Notes: generated from the sequence alone by a model not told the origin. A stretch of 64,000 bases of DNA from Mitsuokella sp. oral taxon 131 str. W9106 (GCF_000469545.1 NZ_KI273065.1:124001-188000), one strand, 5' to 3'. Positions 16,966-25,708 are shown, counted from the stretch's first letter. A program made the numbers and translations.

Positions 16966-17304
16966 ATGCCAAAGGTCACACGAGATGATATACCGAATTG
17001 GTTCCAACGAAAGACTGGATTCAACGTCGATGTCGAGGAACTTAAAAAGGCGGCGGAACTTGACCGCATCGCCTGCGCCGACGAGCCGATGAAGCTCATG
17101 CGCGAACTATGGGGCCTGCAGCCGCGCGACTTCGAGATGATCCTCGGCGCACCGAGCCGCACGGTCGAAATGTGGTTTCACAAGAAAGCATCGCGCCCTG
17201 CCTCGTGGGTCGTGCGCCTCATCGTCGAAAAATGCGCGGAGCTGCACGAAGAGCAGCTTCGCCGCCGGAACGGCGGAAAGTCCTACGGAAGACGCCGCTT
17301 CTAG
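16966..17304 (+). CDS. Small HTH-like protein, function unknown
   Basis: 112 residues, one of few plus-strand genes here. I do not recognise a family. The middle (LQPRDFEMILGAPSRTVEMWF, followed by a KKASRPASWVVRLI-like helix) has the pattern of an XRE-type helix-turn-helix (helix, Q/R-x-F, LG-x-x-x-x-TV-x-x-W), seen in some antitoxins and small regulators. The C-terminus is strongly basic (RRRNGGKSYGRRRF). The ATG at 16966 is preferred: GAGAGG is 9 bases upstream, while the ATG at 16957 touches it. Own promoter at 16904-16932. No toxin gene is next to it. Confidence 0.75.
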   Translation: MPKVTRDDIPNWFQRKTGFNVDVEELKKAAELDRIACADEPMKLMRELWGLQPRDFEMILGAPSRTVEMWFHKKASRPASWVVRLIVEKCAELHEEQLRRRNGGKSYGRRRF

Positions 17305-17308
17305 CCAC

Positions 17309-18550
17309 TCAATGCGAGACATAGTGGCTGAAACTGCCGATGACGAGCTGCGGGAACTCGTCGCTGAGCACCTTTAGGAACCGCTTCGTTCCGACAGCCT
17401 TTCCCTTCGCTTTCGGCATGACGGCGAGGAATGCGTCGGGATCAATGTTCAGATTGCGCACCTGTATCATTTGGACGGGCAATTCACGGAAAAACGCCTG
17501 CCATGCGGCAAGCTCCTCCTCCCGGTCGTTGAAGCCTGGGAAATAGAGCAGGTTGAGCGAGACGTAAACGCCGTGATCGAGCGCGTAGCGGATCGAGGCG
17601 CGCACGTCGGCGAGATGATAGCTCGCGCGGTAGTACGCGTCGTACGACTCGTCGCGCGCGCTGATGATGGAAACGCGAATGGTGTCAAGCCCCGCATCGA
17701 CAATCGTCTTGATGCCTTCCGTCCATCCTGCATTGCTGTTCATGTTGATCTGCCCTCTCTTCGTCTTTGCCCGGATCCTCTTGATGCCCTCTGCTATGCG
17801 GTCTGCCGCGAGACTCGGCTCGCCCTCGCACCCCTGCCCGAAACTTATGATCGCATCGGGCGCGACGGAGAGATGGTAAATGCCGACTTCCGCGATCTCT
17901 TCCGGCGTTGGGCGAAAATGGATGCGCTCCTGCGGCGAAGGGCAGCATTCGGCAGGCTGCAGCGATATGCAGCCGATGCAGTTCGCGTTGCATGCAGGCG
18001 ATGTGGGGATGCCGCATTCCCAGCGGCGGTAAAAGAGATTCTGCGCGGTGCAGCAGTGCCAGTTGAGCGAGCAGCCGCCGACCTGTTCGACGATGCGGTT
18101 GCCCTTTAGCTCTTTTTTCGTTCGCTTGACGAGTTTCGCAAGCTCCCTAGTATTGTAGTGAACCGGATCCCACTTGTCGTTTTCATCCGTGTAGACGGCA
18201 GCGCAGCAGAGTTTGTCGCGGCAGACGACAACGGCCGTGTAGCCATAGAGCGGCAGGCGTTCTGCTTTCTCCTCCCGCACGTAGGCAGGCAAAAAGAGCC
18301 GCGTGTAGCCCGCAGGCAGGATTGCGGCGACGGCAAGTCCCTCGATGGGGAGTGCTTCCCCTTCCGCCGTCTGCCCAACGGCCAGCCGATCGGGAAGCAG
18401 CATGAGATCGGCGCCGCCTGGCAGCGGAATGATATCTTCTGGCGTGAGCGGCACGTTCTCCTCACCCGTGCGCCCCATGCCCATCAAGCCGGGCGCATCG
18501 AGGATCGTCCCATCCGCTGCGGCATAGACTGCCGTAATCGTATCAGCCAA
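17309..18550 (-). CDS. Radical SAM protein, function unknown
   Basis: 413 residues. The iron-sulfur motif CNANCIGC (CX3CX2C, about 186-193) follows a long ~180-residue N-terminal extension with further cysteines (GGCSLNWHCCTAQN and ECCPSPQ). The barrel continues with FGQGCEGEPSLAADRI, INMNSNAGWTEGI and VSLNLLYFPGFNDREEE, typical radical SAM strands that bind SAM. No partner peptide or substrate gene is adjacent. Its ATG overlaps the pth stop by 8 bases, suggesting a coupled transcript. Reaction unknown. Confidence 0.88.
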   Translation of the reverse strand: MADTITAVYAAADGTILDAPGLMGMGRTGEENVPLTPEDIIPLPGGADLMLLPDRLAVGQTAEGEALPIEGLAVAAILPAGYTRLFLPAYVREEKAERLPLYGYTAVVVCRDKLCCAAVYTDENDKWDPVHYNTRELAKLVKRTKKELKGNRIVEQVGGCSLNWHCCTAQNLFYRRWECGIPTSPACNANCIGCISLQPAECCPSPQERIHFRPTPEEIAEVGIYHLSVAPDAIISFGQGCEGEPSLAADRIAEGIKRIRAKTKRGQINMNSNAGWTEGIKTIVDAGLDTIRVSIISARDESYDAYYRASYHLADVRASIRYALDHGVYVSLNLLYFPGFNDREEELAAWQAFFRELPVQMIQVRNLNIDPDAFLAVMPKAKGKAVGTKRFLKVLSDEFPQLVIGSFSHYVSH

Positions 18551-19217
18551 TCGTCGTTCCTCCTTCCGCTTCGCCTTTTCCTTCGCGCGCTTCTTTTCCC
18601 CTCGCTTCGCCTGCCTTTGGCACAGGGACAGAAGCGGGCTTTTCTTTTTTCGTTTTCTTCGGATTGAATCGATTCATCGCCCTATCCGCACCGTCCGTGA
18701 CGATGCATGCTGCGGCTGGGATCAGATAGGCGATCGCCTCGCGGATACGCGGCGCGTCCTCTTCCGTAAACGGTGCGAGCACGTGATTCACAACCGTCCA
18801 GTTTGGAAGGGGACGCCCGATCCCAATGCGCATGCGCGTAAAGTGTTCGTCGCCAACGTGTGCGAGGATGGACTTGATCCCGTTGTGCCCGCCTGCACTC
18901 CCCTTCTTGCGGATGCGCACCGTACCTGCCGGAATATCCATGTCATCGTGTACGACGATGAGATCTTCGGGCGCAAGCTTGTACCATGCAAGCAATGGAC
19001 CTATCGCGCGTCCGCTGTCATTCATATACGTCTGCGGTTTGACGAGAAGAACCTTCTCCGCTTCGATGCGCGTCTCTGCGACGCATGCATCAAACATTCC
19101 GCGCCACTCCGTCACGCCGAGGTGCGCTGCGAGCGCGTCGATAAACATAAAGCCGACGTTATGCTTTGTCGTTTCGTATTCGCTGCCGGGATTGCCGAGT
19201 CCTGCTATTACTTTCAT
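18543..19217 (-). CDS. pth: Peptidyl-tRNA hydrolase
   Basis: Releases tRNA from prematurely dropped peptidyl-tRNA. N-terminal IAGLGNPGSEYETTKHNVGF includes Asn9 and catalytic His19; KPQTYMNDSG and VVHDDMDIPAG (catalytic Asp) follow, then KGSAGGHNGIKSI. 224 residues against the usual ~190: the extra ~35 C-terminal residues are a Lys/Glu/Pro-rich tail of low complexity (from about NPKKTKKEKP). Normal catalytic set otherwise. Confidence 0.97.
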   Translation of the reverse strand: MKVIAGLGNPGSEYETTKHNVGFMFIDALAAHLGVTEWRGMFDACVAETRIEAEKVLLVKPQTYMNDSGRAIGPLLAWYKLAPEDLIVVHDDMDIPAGTVRIRKKGSAGGHNGIKSILAHVGDEHFTRMRIGIGRPLPNWTVVNHVLAPFTEEDAPRIREAIAYLIPAAACIVTDGADRAMNRFNPKKTKKEKPASVPVPKAGEARGKEAREGKGEAEGGTTIG

Positions 19218-19240
19218 CGATTCCCTTTCCTTTATTGGAG

Positions 19241-19268
19241 GAACCCCCGCCGAAAAGCGGGGGTTCCC
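19241..19268 (-). terminator. GC-rich hairpin after uppP
   Basis: Perfect arms GGAACCCCCGC (19241-19251) and GCGGGGGTTCC (19258-19268). No T run follows on the minus strand, so termination may be incomplete or the hairpin may stabilise the 3' end. Confidence 0.55.
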
Positions 19269-19308
19269 ATGAAAACCTGTTTTCTTAATGATTTGTCGTC
19301 ATTTGTCG

Positions 19309-20157
19309 TCAATTGTTTGCCGTCGGGTCACCCACCAGGAAGAGGTAAGCGATAACGAGGATGCCGAGCGCAATACGATACCAGCCGAATGCCTTGAAGT
19401 CGTTCGTCTTGATATAGGAGAGCAGGAACTGGATCGAGAGGATGGAGACAAGGAACGCCGTGACCATGCCGACGACCATGATGACGATTTCCGTACCCGT
19501 AAAGTTCAGCCCGAATTTCACGATCTTCAGGAGGCTCGCGCCGAACATGACGGGAATCGCGAGAAAGAACGTGAACTCCGCCGCAACATAACGGCTCGTG
19601 CCGAAGAGGATGCCGCCGAGTATCGTTGCACCCGAACGGCTCGTGCCCGGAACGAGCGCGAGCACTTGGAACATGCCGATGATGAATGCCGTCTTGTAGT
19701 CGAGTGCTGCGAGATCGCCCACGCGCGGCCGGCGGTTCCTGTTGTAATTTTCGACGAGAATAAAAAGGACGCCGTACAGGATGAGCGTCGAGGCGACGAC
19801 GGGTGCCGTCATGAAGTGCTCCTCCATGTACTTATTGAACAGCAGTCCGATGGCTGCTGCAGGAACGCACGCGACGAGCACCTTGCCCCAAAGGCTCACC
19901 GTATCGCGCTTTTCCTGCCTGCTCTTCCACGGGGAAAAGGGGTTGAGCTTATCGAAGCTCAGCACGACGACGGCGAGAATGGCGCCGAGTTGTATGACAA
20001 CGAGGAACATATCCATGAATGCCTTGCTGACGTTGAGCCGGATGAACTCATCGACGAGGATCATGTGTCCAGTGCTCGATACGGGCAGCCATTCTGTCAA
20101 TCCCTCGACAACGCCAAGCACAATGGTTTTGAGCAACTCTGCAATGCTTAAGTCCAA
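19309..20157 (-). CDS. uppP: Undecaprenyl-diphosphatase (BacA/UppP)
   Basis: Membrane enzyme that dephosphorylates undecaprenyl diphosphate so the lipid carrier can be reused in cell-wall synthesis; overproduction gives bacitracin resistance in known cases. Motifs EGLTEWLPVSSTGH and PGTSRSGATI are intact. About eight hydrophobic segments in 282 residues. I propose a TTG start at 20157 because AGGAGG (20167-20172) is 9 bases upstream and the protein then begins (M)DLSIAELLKTI; no ATG is well placed. Confidence 0.95.
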   Translation of the reverse strand: MDLSIAELLKTIVLGVVEGLTEWLPVSSTGHMILVDEFIRLNVSKAFMDMFLVVIQLGAILAVVVLSFDKLNPFSPWKSRQEKRDTVSLWGKVLVACVPAAAIGLLFNKYMEEHFMTAPVVASTLILYGVLFILVENYNRNRRPRVGDLAALDYKTAFIIGMFQVLALVPGTSRSGATILGGILFGTSRYVAAEFTFFLAIPVMFGASLLKIVKFGLNFTGTEIVIMVVGMVTAFLVSILSIQFLLSYIKTNDFKAFGWYRIALGILVIAYLFLVGDPTANN

Positions 20158-20308
20158 AATACGTATCCTCCTAAATAAACTTTGAAAGCAACGATCATTA
20201 TAACATAGTGTGCTGCGATCTGCACGGGAAAATGTGAGCGAATCACGGATGCTTCTCCCCATCTCGCATTATACTTGAAGCAGCGTATCTGCAAAAGGAG
20301 GAATTTCA

Positions 20309-20614
20309 ATGGAAGTCACCATTACAAAAGACAATTTCGAAACCGAGGTCCTGCAGTCTGAAAAGACTGTCCTCCTCGATTTTTGGGCTCCTTGGTGCTA
20401 CCCCTGCCGCATGCTCGCCCCGACCATCGAGGAAGTCGCCGCAGAGCACCCTGCACTCAAGGTCGGCAAGGTGAATATCGATGACGAGCCAGCACTCGCA
20501 CAGGAATTCGGCATTATGAGCATCCCGACTGTCATCGTATTCCAAAACGGCAGGAAAGTAAACGAAGCCGTCGGCAATATGCCAAAGAAAGAAATCGAAG
20601 CTCTGCTCGCCTAA
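20309..20614 (+). CDS. trxA: Thioredoxin with CYPC active site
   Basis: Thiol-disulfide oxidoreductase of the cytoplasm. 101 residues with DFWAPWCYPCRM as active site and the cis-proline loop SIPTVIVF. The canonical WCGPC is WCYPC here, which should change redox potential or partner range. GGAGGAATTTCA precedes the ATG; a TATACT -10 lies at 20270-20275. Single gene with its own terminator. It may not be the only thioredoxin of the organism. Confidence 0.95.
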   Translation: MEVTITKDNFETEVLQSEKTVLLDFWAPWCYPCRMLAPTIEEVAAEHPALKVGKVNIDDEPALAQEFGIMSIPTVIVFQNGRKVNEAVGNMPKKEIEALLA

Positions 20615-20626
20615 GCGAACGGCATG

Positions 20627-20642
20627 TCCCCGCAAGGGGACT
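20627..20642 (+). terminator. trxA terminator
   Basis: GTCCCC and GGGGAC arms (20627-20632, 20637-20642) with a GCAA tetraloop, followed by TGTTTTGT, just after the trxA stop. Confidence 0.8.
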
Positions 20643-20663
20643 GTTTTGTATCGTTTATTGGCG

Positions 20664-21350
20664 TTATCGGTGTTCGCCCGCCAGGCGTTCGAGTGCTTTT
20701 TTGTCCTGAATCCGAAGAAAGCCGCGCGCGGATGCGATCCACCCTTCCTGCCCGAAGTATTTGACGAGACGGCTGACGACTTCGCGCGCTGTTCCCATAT
20801 ACCGCGCCATCTTCTCGTGCGTCAGGCGAATCGTCGCCGACTTTTGCTTTTCACTCTCCTCGAGCAAAAAGATCGCAAAGCGGCGATCCGCCGAGAGAAA
20901 GAGCACCTGCTGCATCTTCCAAAGCATATCCGAAAGGCGGGCCGATGCCATTTCATACGCGTAACAGCGCACATAGATATTTTTCTCTACCAATTTTCGG
21001 AACGCCCCCGCATCGGTAAGAAGCGCTTCCGTGTCCTCTTCTGCATCGACGAACACATCGAATGTCACCGCGTCGAGCACGCAGGCAGCCGATAGGATCG
21101 CAATATCGTCGGGAAACAGTCGATAGAGCGTGACATCGCGCCCGTCCTCCGAAAGCGTGTAGACGCGAAGCTGTCCTTTCTTGACCAGAAAGATGCCTAG
21201 GCAGTCGAGTGCACCGCAATGCACTTGCGTGCCTTTTTCGTAATGAACGGCATGTGTATGGCGATTGAGGAGATCGCGCTCTCCATTCGACAGCCGATCC
21301 CAAAAAGAGAAATGGCGTATGTAGAGATCCGTCGCTTCTTTTCCCATCAT
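20664..21350 (-). CDS. Crp/Fnr-family transcriptional regulator
   Basis: 228 residues: an N-terminal cyclic-nucleotide-type beta-barrel (about 25-125, with IFLVKKGQLRVYTLSEDGRD) and a C-terminal winged helix (about 160-225, with KMARYMGTAREVVSRLVKYF as recognition region). The N-terminal Cys cluster of Fnr is absent, so an oxygen-sensing iron-sulfur centre is unlikely; the ligand is not evident. ATG at 21350 chosen because GGAGG lies 7 bases upstream. Stands alone, convergent with trxA. Target genes unknown. Confidence 0.9.
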   Translation of the reverse strand: MMGKEATDLYIRHFSFWDRLSNGERDLLNRHTHAVHYEKGTQVHCGALDCLGIFLVKKGQLRVYTLSEDGRDVTLYRLFPDDIAILSAACVLDAVTFDVFVDAEEDTEALLTDAGAFRKLVEKNIYVRCYAYEMASARLSDMLWKMQQVLFLSADRRFAIFLLEESEKQKSATIRLTHEKMARYMGTAREVVSRLVKYFGQEGWIASARGFLRIQDKKALERLAGEHR

Positions 21351-21447
21351 GATGAATCCTCCACGGCAAGACAGAAAATACTCCCGTCTTGCGACAGGAG
21401 CATCCTTTACGCACGATAAACAAGCACCCGTTCGTTGCAACGTGCAA

Positions 21448-22398
21448 TCAGCGGTTAAAGAGCATGCTGACGGACTGGTGGCTCAGAATGCGCACTATGA
21501 CGTCGCCAATCGCCTCAGCGAGCGAGAGCACGACAAACTTATCCGACTGCTTCTCAGGCGGCAGCGGAATCGTGTCCGTGATGACAAGCTGCTCAATCGG
21601 CGATGCATTGATCCGCTCAACTGCGGGGGCGGAGAGAATCGCATGCGTGCACGAAGCGAGGACGCGCTTCGCGCCGTGTGCCTTGAGTGCCTTCGCCCCT
21701 TCGCAGAGCGAGCCAGCCGTATCGACGATATCATCGATGATGAGCGCGGTCTTGCCCCAAACCTCGCCGATGAGGTTCATGACTTCAGCGCATCCCGGCT
21801 TCGGGCGGCGCTTCTCGATGATCGCGATCGGCGCATGGACGCGATCGGCTAGGATACGCGCTCGCGTGACACCGCCGAGATCCGGCGATACGACGACGAG
21901 ATCCTCATAATTCTGCCTTTTGAAGTAATTGCCGAGAACCGGTGCTGCTGCGAGATGATCGACCGGGATATCGAAAAAACCCTGTATCTGCCCTGCATGG
22001 AGATCGACTGTCACGACGCGCGTAACACCTGCCGTCGTCATGAGATTCGCAACGAGCTTTGCCGAGATCGGCTCGCGTCCGCGCGTCTTGCGATCCTGCC
22101 GCGCGTAGGCGTAGTACGGAACGACCGCCGTGATGCTGCGCGCCGAAGCGCGCTTGCAGGCATCCGCCATAATCAGGAGTTCCATCAGATTGTCGTTGAC
22201 GGGGAACGAAGTCGGCTGAATAATGAAAATATCCTTGCCTCGAATGCTCTCCCCAATCATGACCTGCGTCTCGCCGTTGTTGAAGTGCCCGACAAACGCG
22301 TCGCAGAGACTCACTCCAATATGATCGGCTATCTTCCTCGCCAAATCCGGATTCGCGTTGCCCGTCAGGATGCGCATATTCCCAGTATCAAAAGGCAT
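21448..22398 (-). CDS. prs: Ribose-phosphate pyrophosphokinase
   Basis: Makes PRPP from ribose 5-phosphate and ATP for nucleotide, His and Trp synthesis. 316 residues, typical class I. Visible: YYAYARQDRKTRGREPISAK (ATP loop, split as YYAYARQDRK and REPISAK), VDLHAGQIQGFFDIPVDHL, and the PRPP loop LIIDDIVDTAGSL. AGGAGG lies 10 bases before the ATG. Downstream of glmU, the common glmU-prs order. Confidence 0.97.
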   Translation of the reverse strand: MPFDTGNMRILTGNANPDLARKIADHIGVSLCDAFVGHFNNGETQVMIGESIRGKDIFIIQPTSFPVNDNLMELLIMADACKRASARSITAVVPYYAYARQDRKTRGREPISAKLVANLMTTAGVTRVVTVDLHAGQIQGFFDIPVDHLAAAPVLGNYFKRQNYEDLVVVSPDLGGVTRARILADRVHAPIAIIEKRRPKPGCAEVMNLIGEVWGKTALIIDDIVDTAGSLCEGAKALKAHGAKRVLASCTHAILSAPAVERINASPIEQLVITDTIPLPPEKQSDKFVVLSLAEAIGDVIVRILSHQSVSMLFNR

Positions 22399-22460
22399 TT
22401 TGAAAAATCCTCCTAAATGTGCATGTAGAATACATTATGCTTCATTTTCAGTATAACATA

Positions 22461-22502
22461 AAAACGGATAAATGCTAGACCTATACGCAATTTATCCGTT
22501 TT
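22461..22502 (-). terminator. Hairpin between glmU and prs
   Basis: Arms AAAACGGATAAA (22461-22472) and TTTATCCGTTTT (22491-22502). It follows the glmU stop on the minus strand, with T-rich sequence after the stem. Probably a partial or full terminator before prs, which has a TATACT -10 candidate at 22450-22455. Confidence 0.7.
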
Positions 22503-22537
22503 ATAATTCCTTTTTATCCTTTTTCTCTTTTATCCTT

Positions 22538-23914
22538 TTATTTTCGCTTATCGTGCCAGTCCGTGATATTCTTCTGGCGTGCACGCGCTACGGCGAGGGT
22601 GCCGGCCGGCACGGTATTCGTGATCGTCGAGCCCGCCGCGACATACGCGCCGTCTTCCACGGTCACGGGTGCAACGAGATTCGAGTTGCAGCCGACAAAT
22701 GCATCGTTTCCGACCCTCGTGCGGAACTTCTTCTTGCCATCGTAGTTGACGGTGATCGTACCGCAGCCCATGTTGACGCCCGAGCCCATGTCGCAGTCGC
22801 CGATGTAGGAAAGGTGTGGCAGCTTCGAGCCCTCGCCGATATTCGAGTTCTTGACCTCGACGAAGTTTCCGATCTTGACGCCTGCCGCAAGATGCGTATC
22901 GGGGCGAATGTGCGTAAACTGTCCGAGAATGACGCCCGTATCAATCCGGCAGTCGTGCGCATACGTGAACTGTCCCGTGACCTCATCGCCGCAAGTGACA
23001 TTTTGAAAACGGACGGACGGACCGATCTCACAATCCTCCCCAATCACCGTCGTCCCTTCAAGCCACGTCATCGGATAGATCACCGTATCGCGGCCGATTC
23101 TGACATCCGCGTCGATGTACGTCGTCGCGGGATCCATGATCGTCACGCCCGCTGCCATGAGTTCTTCTGCCTTGCGCATGCGCAGGATCTTTTCCGCTCG
23201 AGCGAGCTGCAGGCGCGAATTGATGCCGAGCGTGTCCTCGTAGTGATCCGCTGTGACCGCCCAAATCTTCTCGCCCCTCTTCTTGAGGATTTCCAGCACA
23301 TCGGGCAGGTAGTACTCGCCCTGCGCATTGTCATTTGTGACGCTCGCGAGCGCTTCAAAGAGCGACTGGATCGCAAAGCAGTAAATGCCGGAGTTGACTT
23401 CGCGCACGGCACGCTCCGCCTCCGTCGCATCCTTGTGCTCGACGATCTTTTCGACCGAGCCGTCCGCCGCGCGGATGATGCGCCCGTAGCCCGTCGCGTC
23501 CGGCATGACAGCCGTAAGGACAGTCGCTTTCGCGCCTGCCGCTTCGTGCTCGTCCGCGAGTTTCCTTAGGAGCGCGCCCGTCAAGAGCGGCGTGTCGCCG
23601 CAGAGCACCATGACCGTTCCAGTCTCATTTTGAAGAAGCGGCTTCGTTTGAAGGACGGCATGCCCCGTTCCGAGCTGCTCCTTTTGCTCGACAAATTCCA
23701 CCTGCCCCGCAATCGCCCCCGCCAGCGCTTCCTGAACCGATTGCCCTTCATAGCCTGTCACGACGATATTGCGGCGCGCGCCTGCTGCCCTTGCCGCATC
23801 GAGGACGTGCTGGATCATCGGCTTTCCCGCTGCTTTATGAAGCACTTTCGAGAATTTCGACTTCATGCGCGTGCCCTTGCCTGCGGCGAGTACGACCGTT
23901 ACAAATTCTGCCAT
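22538..23914 (-). CDS. glmU: Bifunctional GlmU: GlcN-1-P acetyltransferase / GlcNAc-1-P uridylyltransferase
   Basis: Makes UDP-GlcNAc for peptidoglycan and LPS. N-terminal pyrophosphorylase domain (1-~230) with VVLAAGKGTRMKSKFSKVLH and LCGDTPLL; C-terminal left-handed beta-helix (~250-450) with repeated hexapeptides, NFVEVKNSNIGEGSKLPHLSY split here as NFVEVKNS and KLPHLSYIGD, and GTITVNYDG. 458 residues, normal. GlmM, the preceding enzyme, is encoded near 37 kb. Confidence 0.97.
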   Translation of the reverse strand: MAEFVTVVLAAGKGTRMKSKFSKVLHKAAGKPMIQHVLDAARAAGARRNIVVTGYEGQSVQEALAGAIAGQVEFVEQKEQLGTGHAVLQTKPLLQNETGTVMVLCGDTPLLTGALLRKLADEHEAAGAKATVLTAVMPDATGYGRIIRAADGSVEKIVEHKDATEAERAVREVNSGIYCFAIQSLFEALASVTNDNAQGEYYLPDVLEILKKRGEKIWAVTADHYEDTLGINSRLQLARAEKILRMRKAEELMAAGVTIMDPATTYIDADVRIGRDTVIYPMTWLEGTTVIGEDCEIGPSVRFQNVTCGDEVTGQFTYAHDCRIDTGVILGQFTHIRPDTHLAAGVKIGNFVEVKNSNIGEGSKLPHLSYIGDCDMGSGVNMGCGTITVNYDGKKKFRTRVGNDAFVGCNSNLVAPVTVEDGAYVAAGSTITNTVPAGTLAVARARQKNITDWHDKRK

Positions 23915-23951
23915 ATGATTTCCTATCTCCTCTTCTTTTATGATGCTCCGT

Positions 23952-24662
23952 TTATTCTTCCTTGCGTTTTGCCTCCATCTCCTGCTTTTTGCGGCTTTCC
24001 ATCGCGAGCATGAGCGTCTTCTCCGAATTTTCCATGTGCCGCTTTGCCGCCCTGCGCGCTGCCTTGCAGTCGCCCTGTGCGATTGCTTCGACGATCAGGC
24101 GATGTTCTTCAATCGTCTCCTCAAGCCTACCGGGGTACGACATCGAGAGCGTGCGAAAGCGCGTGAGCTGGTCCCGCAGGTTCGATATGATGCCGACGAG
24201 GCGCGAATTGCGCGCCGCATGATAAAGCAGGTCGTGAAACTCGATATCGGTTTCGACGATCTTATCGAGCGAGCCTTCCTTGACGTAACCGCCGATGATG
24301 ACGAGAAGGCGCTGCAAGTGCTCGAGCTCTTCCTCCGTGATATGTTCGGCGGCAAGCTCATTGGAAAGTGCTTCGAGCGCCGTCCGTATCTCAAAAATCT
24401 CGTTGATGTCGCGAATCGACATATCCGCGACGTACGTGCCGCGGCGCGGCATCATGACGACGTACCCTTCAAGCTCCAATTTGCGGATCGCTTCGCGTAC
24501 AGGCGTACGGCTCACGCCGAGTTCTTCGGCGAGCTGAAGCTCCATGATGCGTTCGCCGGGTTTCAGCAGCCCCTTGCGAATCGCCTCACGCAGGGATTCG
24601 CAGACGACCTCACGAAGCGGTTGGTAGCTGTCCAGCTTGATCGGCTCCAATCTCTGACCCAT
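23952..24662 (-). CDS. GntR-family regulator, FadR/FCD subfamily
   Basis: 236 residues. Winged helix at about 15-80 with RIMELQLAEELGVSRTPVRE and the wing YVVMMPRRGTYVADM; FCD effector domain at about 90-220 with EIRTALEALSNELAAEH, DIEFHDLLYHAARN (metal-ligand Asp/His) and EEHRLIVEAIAQGD. The ATG at 24662 is preferred (AGGAG 9 bases upstream); a TTG at 24671 is also in frame. Sits between ispE and glmU in the same direction; a carboxylate effector is likely but not identified. Confidence 0.92.
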   Translation of the reverse strand: MGQRLEPIKLDSYQPLREVVCESLREAIRKGLLKPGERIMELQLAEELGVSRTPVREAIRKLELEGYVVMMPRRGTYVADMSIRDINEIFEIRTALEALSNELAAEHITEEELEHLQRLLVIIGGYVKEGSLDKIVETDIEFHDLLYHAARNSRLVGIISNLRDQLTRFRTLSMSYPGRLEETIEEHRLIVEAIAQGDCKAARRAAKRHMENSEKTLMLAMESRKKQEMEAKRKEE

Positions 24663-24674
24663 TCTTCTCAACTC

Positions 24675-25556
24675 CTATGAAAGATGTTCCTCGCCTGACT
24701 TGACGGGATCGCACGTCTCGGTGACAAATACCGCTGCCCTCGTCTCGCACCGCAGGAACGCGGCGATGCGCTTTGCTTCCTCTGCACGTTCCACTAGGCC
24801 GAAAACGGTAGGGCCGCTTCCAGACATCATACTCGCGAGCGCGCCCTGACCTTGCATCATCGCCTTATATTCTGCAACGATAGGATACTCGTTCATAGTA
24901 ACACGTTCAAGCACATTGCACAATAAGGAAGCGACCAAAGATCGATCGCCTGCTTCAATGGCGCGTTCGATCGCCGCATTGTCGGGATGGCGGTCCGTCC
25001 CTTCCGCGTCATACGCTCGATACGCCCATGGCGTCGAGACGGAGACGGGCGGCTTCGCGAGTACGACGTACGTCTTCGGCATGGCGGACAGGCGGCGAAG
25101 CACTTCGCCGCGTCCCGTTGCGAGCATCGTGCCGCCCAGCAGCACAAATGGAACATCTGATCCGAGCCTCGCACCGAGCGTGCAAAGCTCCCCGTCCGTC
25201 ATACGGAGCGCGTAGAGCGCATTCATGCCGCGCAGGACGGCAGCGGCATCGGCACTGCCGCCGGCAAGCCCTGCCGCGATCGGAATGCGCTTCGTGAGCC
25301 GCATCGCCACGCCACCCGTTATATGGCAATGCGCACAGATGAGCCTTGCCGCGCGAATCGCGAGATTGCTCTCGTCCGCCGCAAGCCCAGGCACATCGAT
25401 GGAAAGCGAAATATCCCCATCCGTCTGTTCCATCGCAATCGTATCGTGAAGGCCGATCGACTGCATGACCATCGCAACCTCGTGATAACCGTCTGCACGC
25501 GTTCCGCGTATATCGAGCGTCAAATTGATCTTCGCAAAACCATTTACCTGAAGCAA
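24675..25556 (-). CDS. ispE: 4-diphosphocytidyl-2-C-methyl-D-erythritol kinase
   Basis: GHMP kinase that phosphorylates CDP-ME in the MEP pathway; completes the set with ispD and ispF at the left end. Motifs: AKINLTLDIRGTRADGYHE (substrate/Lys-Asp), PIAAGLAGGSADAAAVL as the glycine-rich ATP loop, and MMSGSGPTVFGL. I place the start at TTG 25556 (GGTGAGG just upstream); a GTG at 25577 is the alternative. About 293 residues. Confidence 0.93.
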   Translation of the reverse strand: MLQVNGFAKINLTLDIRGTRADGYHEVAMVMQSIGLHDTIAMEQTDGDISLSIDVPGLAADESNLAIRAARLICAHCHITGGVAMRLTKRIPIAAGLAGGSADAAAVLRGMNALYALRMTDGELCTLGARLGSDVPFVLLGGTMLATGRGEVLRRLSAMPKTYVVLAKPPVSVSTPWAYRAYDAEGTDRHPDNAAIERAIEAGDRSLVASLLCNVLERVTMNEYPIVAEYKAMMQGQGALASMMSGSGPTVFGLVERAEEAKRIAAFLRCETRAAVFVTETCDPVKSGEEHLS

Positions 25557-25606
25557 CCTGTCCTCACCTTTCGCCACTTGACCGAATCCCTATTTGCTCC
25601 GATAAT

Positions 25607-25671
25607 ATAGGAAGCACGGATAAATTCAGCTACGCCAATCTGACGAACTTCATTTTATCCGCGATTCCTAT
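25607..25671. repeat. Inverted repeat in a divergent promoter region
   Basis: 18-base arms (25607-25624 and 25654-25671), 16 of 18 matching, around a 29-base centre, between ispE (minus) and the degenerate P-type ATPase gene (plus). A second short palindrome TCCTATACTTAGGA lies at 25666-25679. Could be an operator, a mobile hairpin element, or a leader structure. Confidence 0.5.
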
Positions 25672-25708
25672 ACTTAGGACATTGTATCATAAATGGGAGC
25701 TGTATTTG

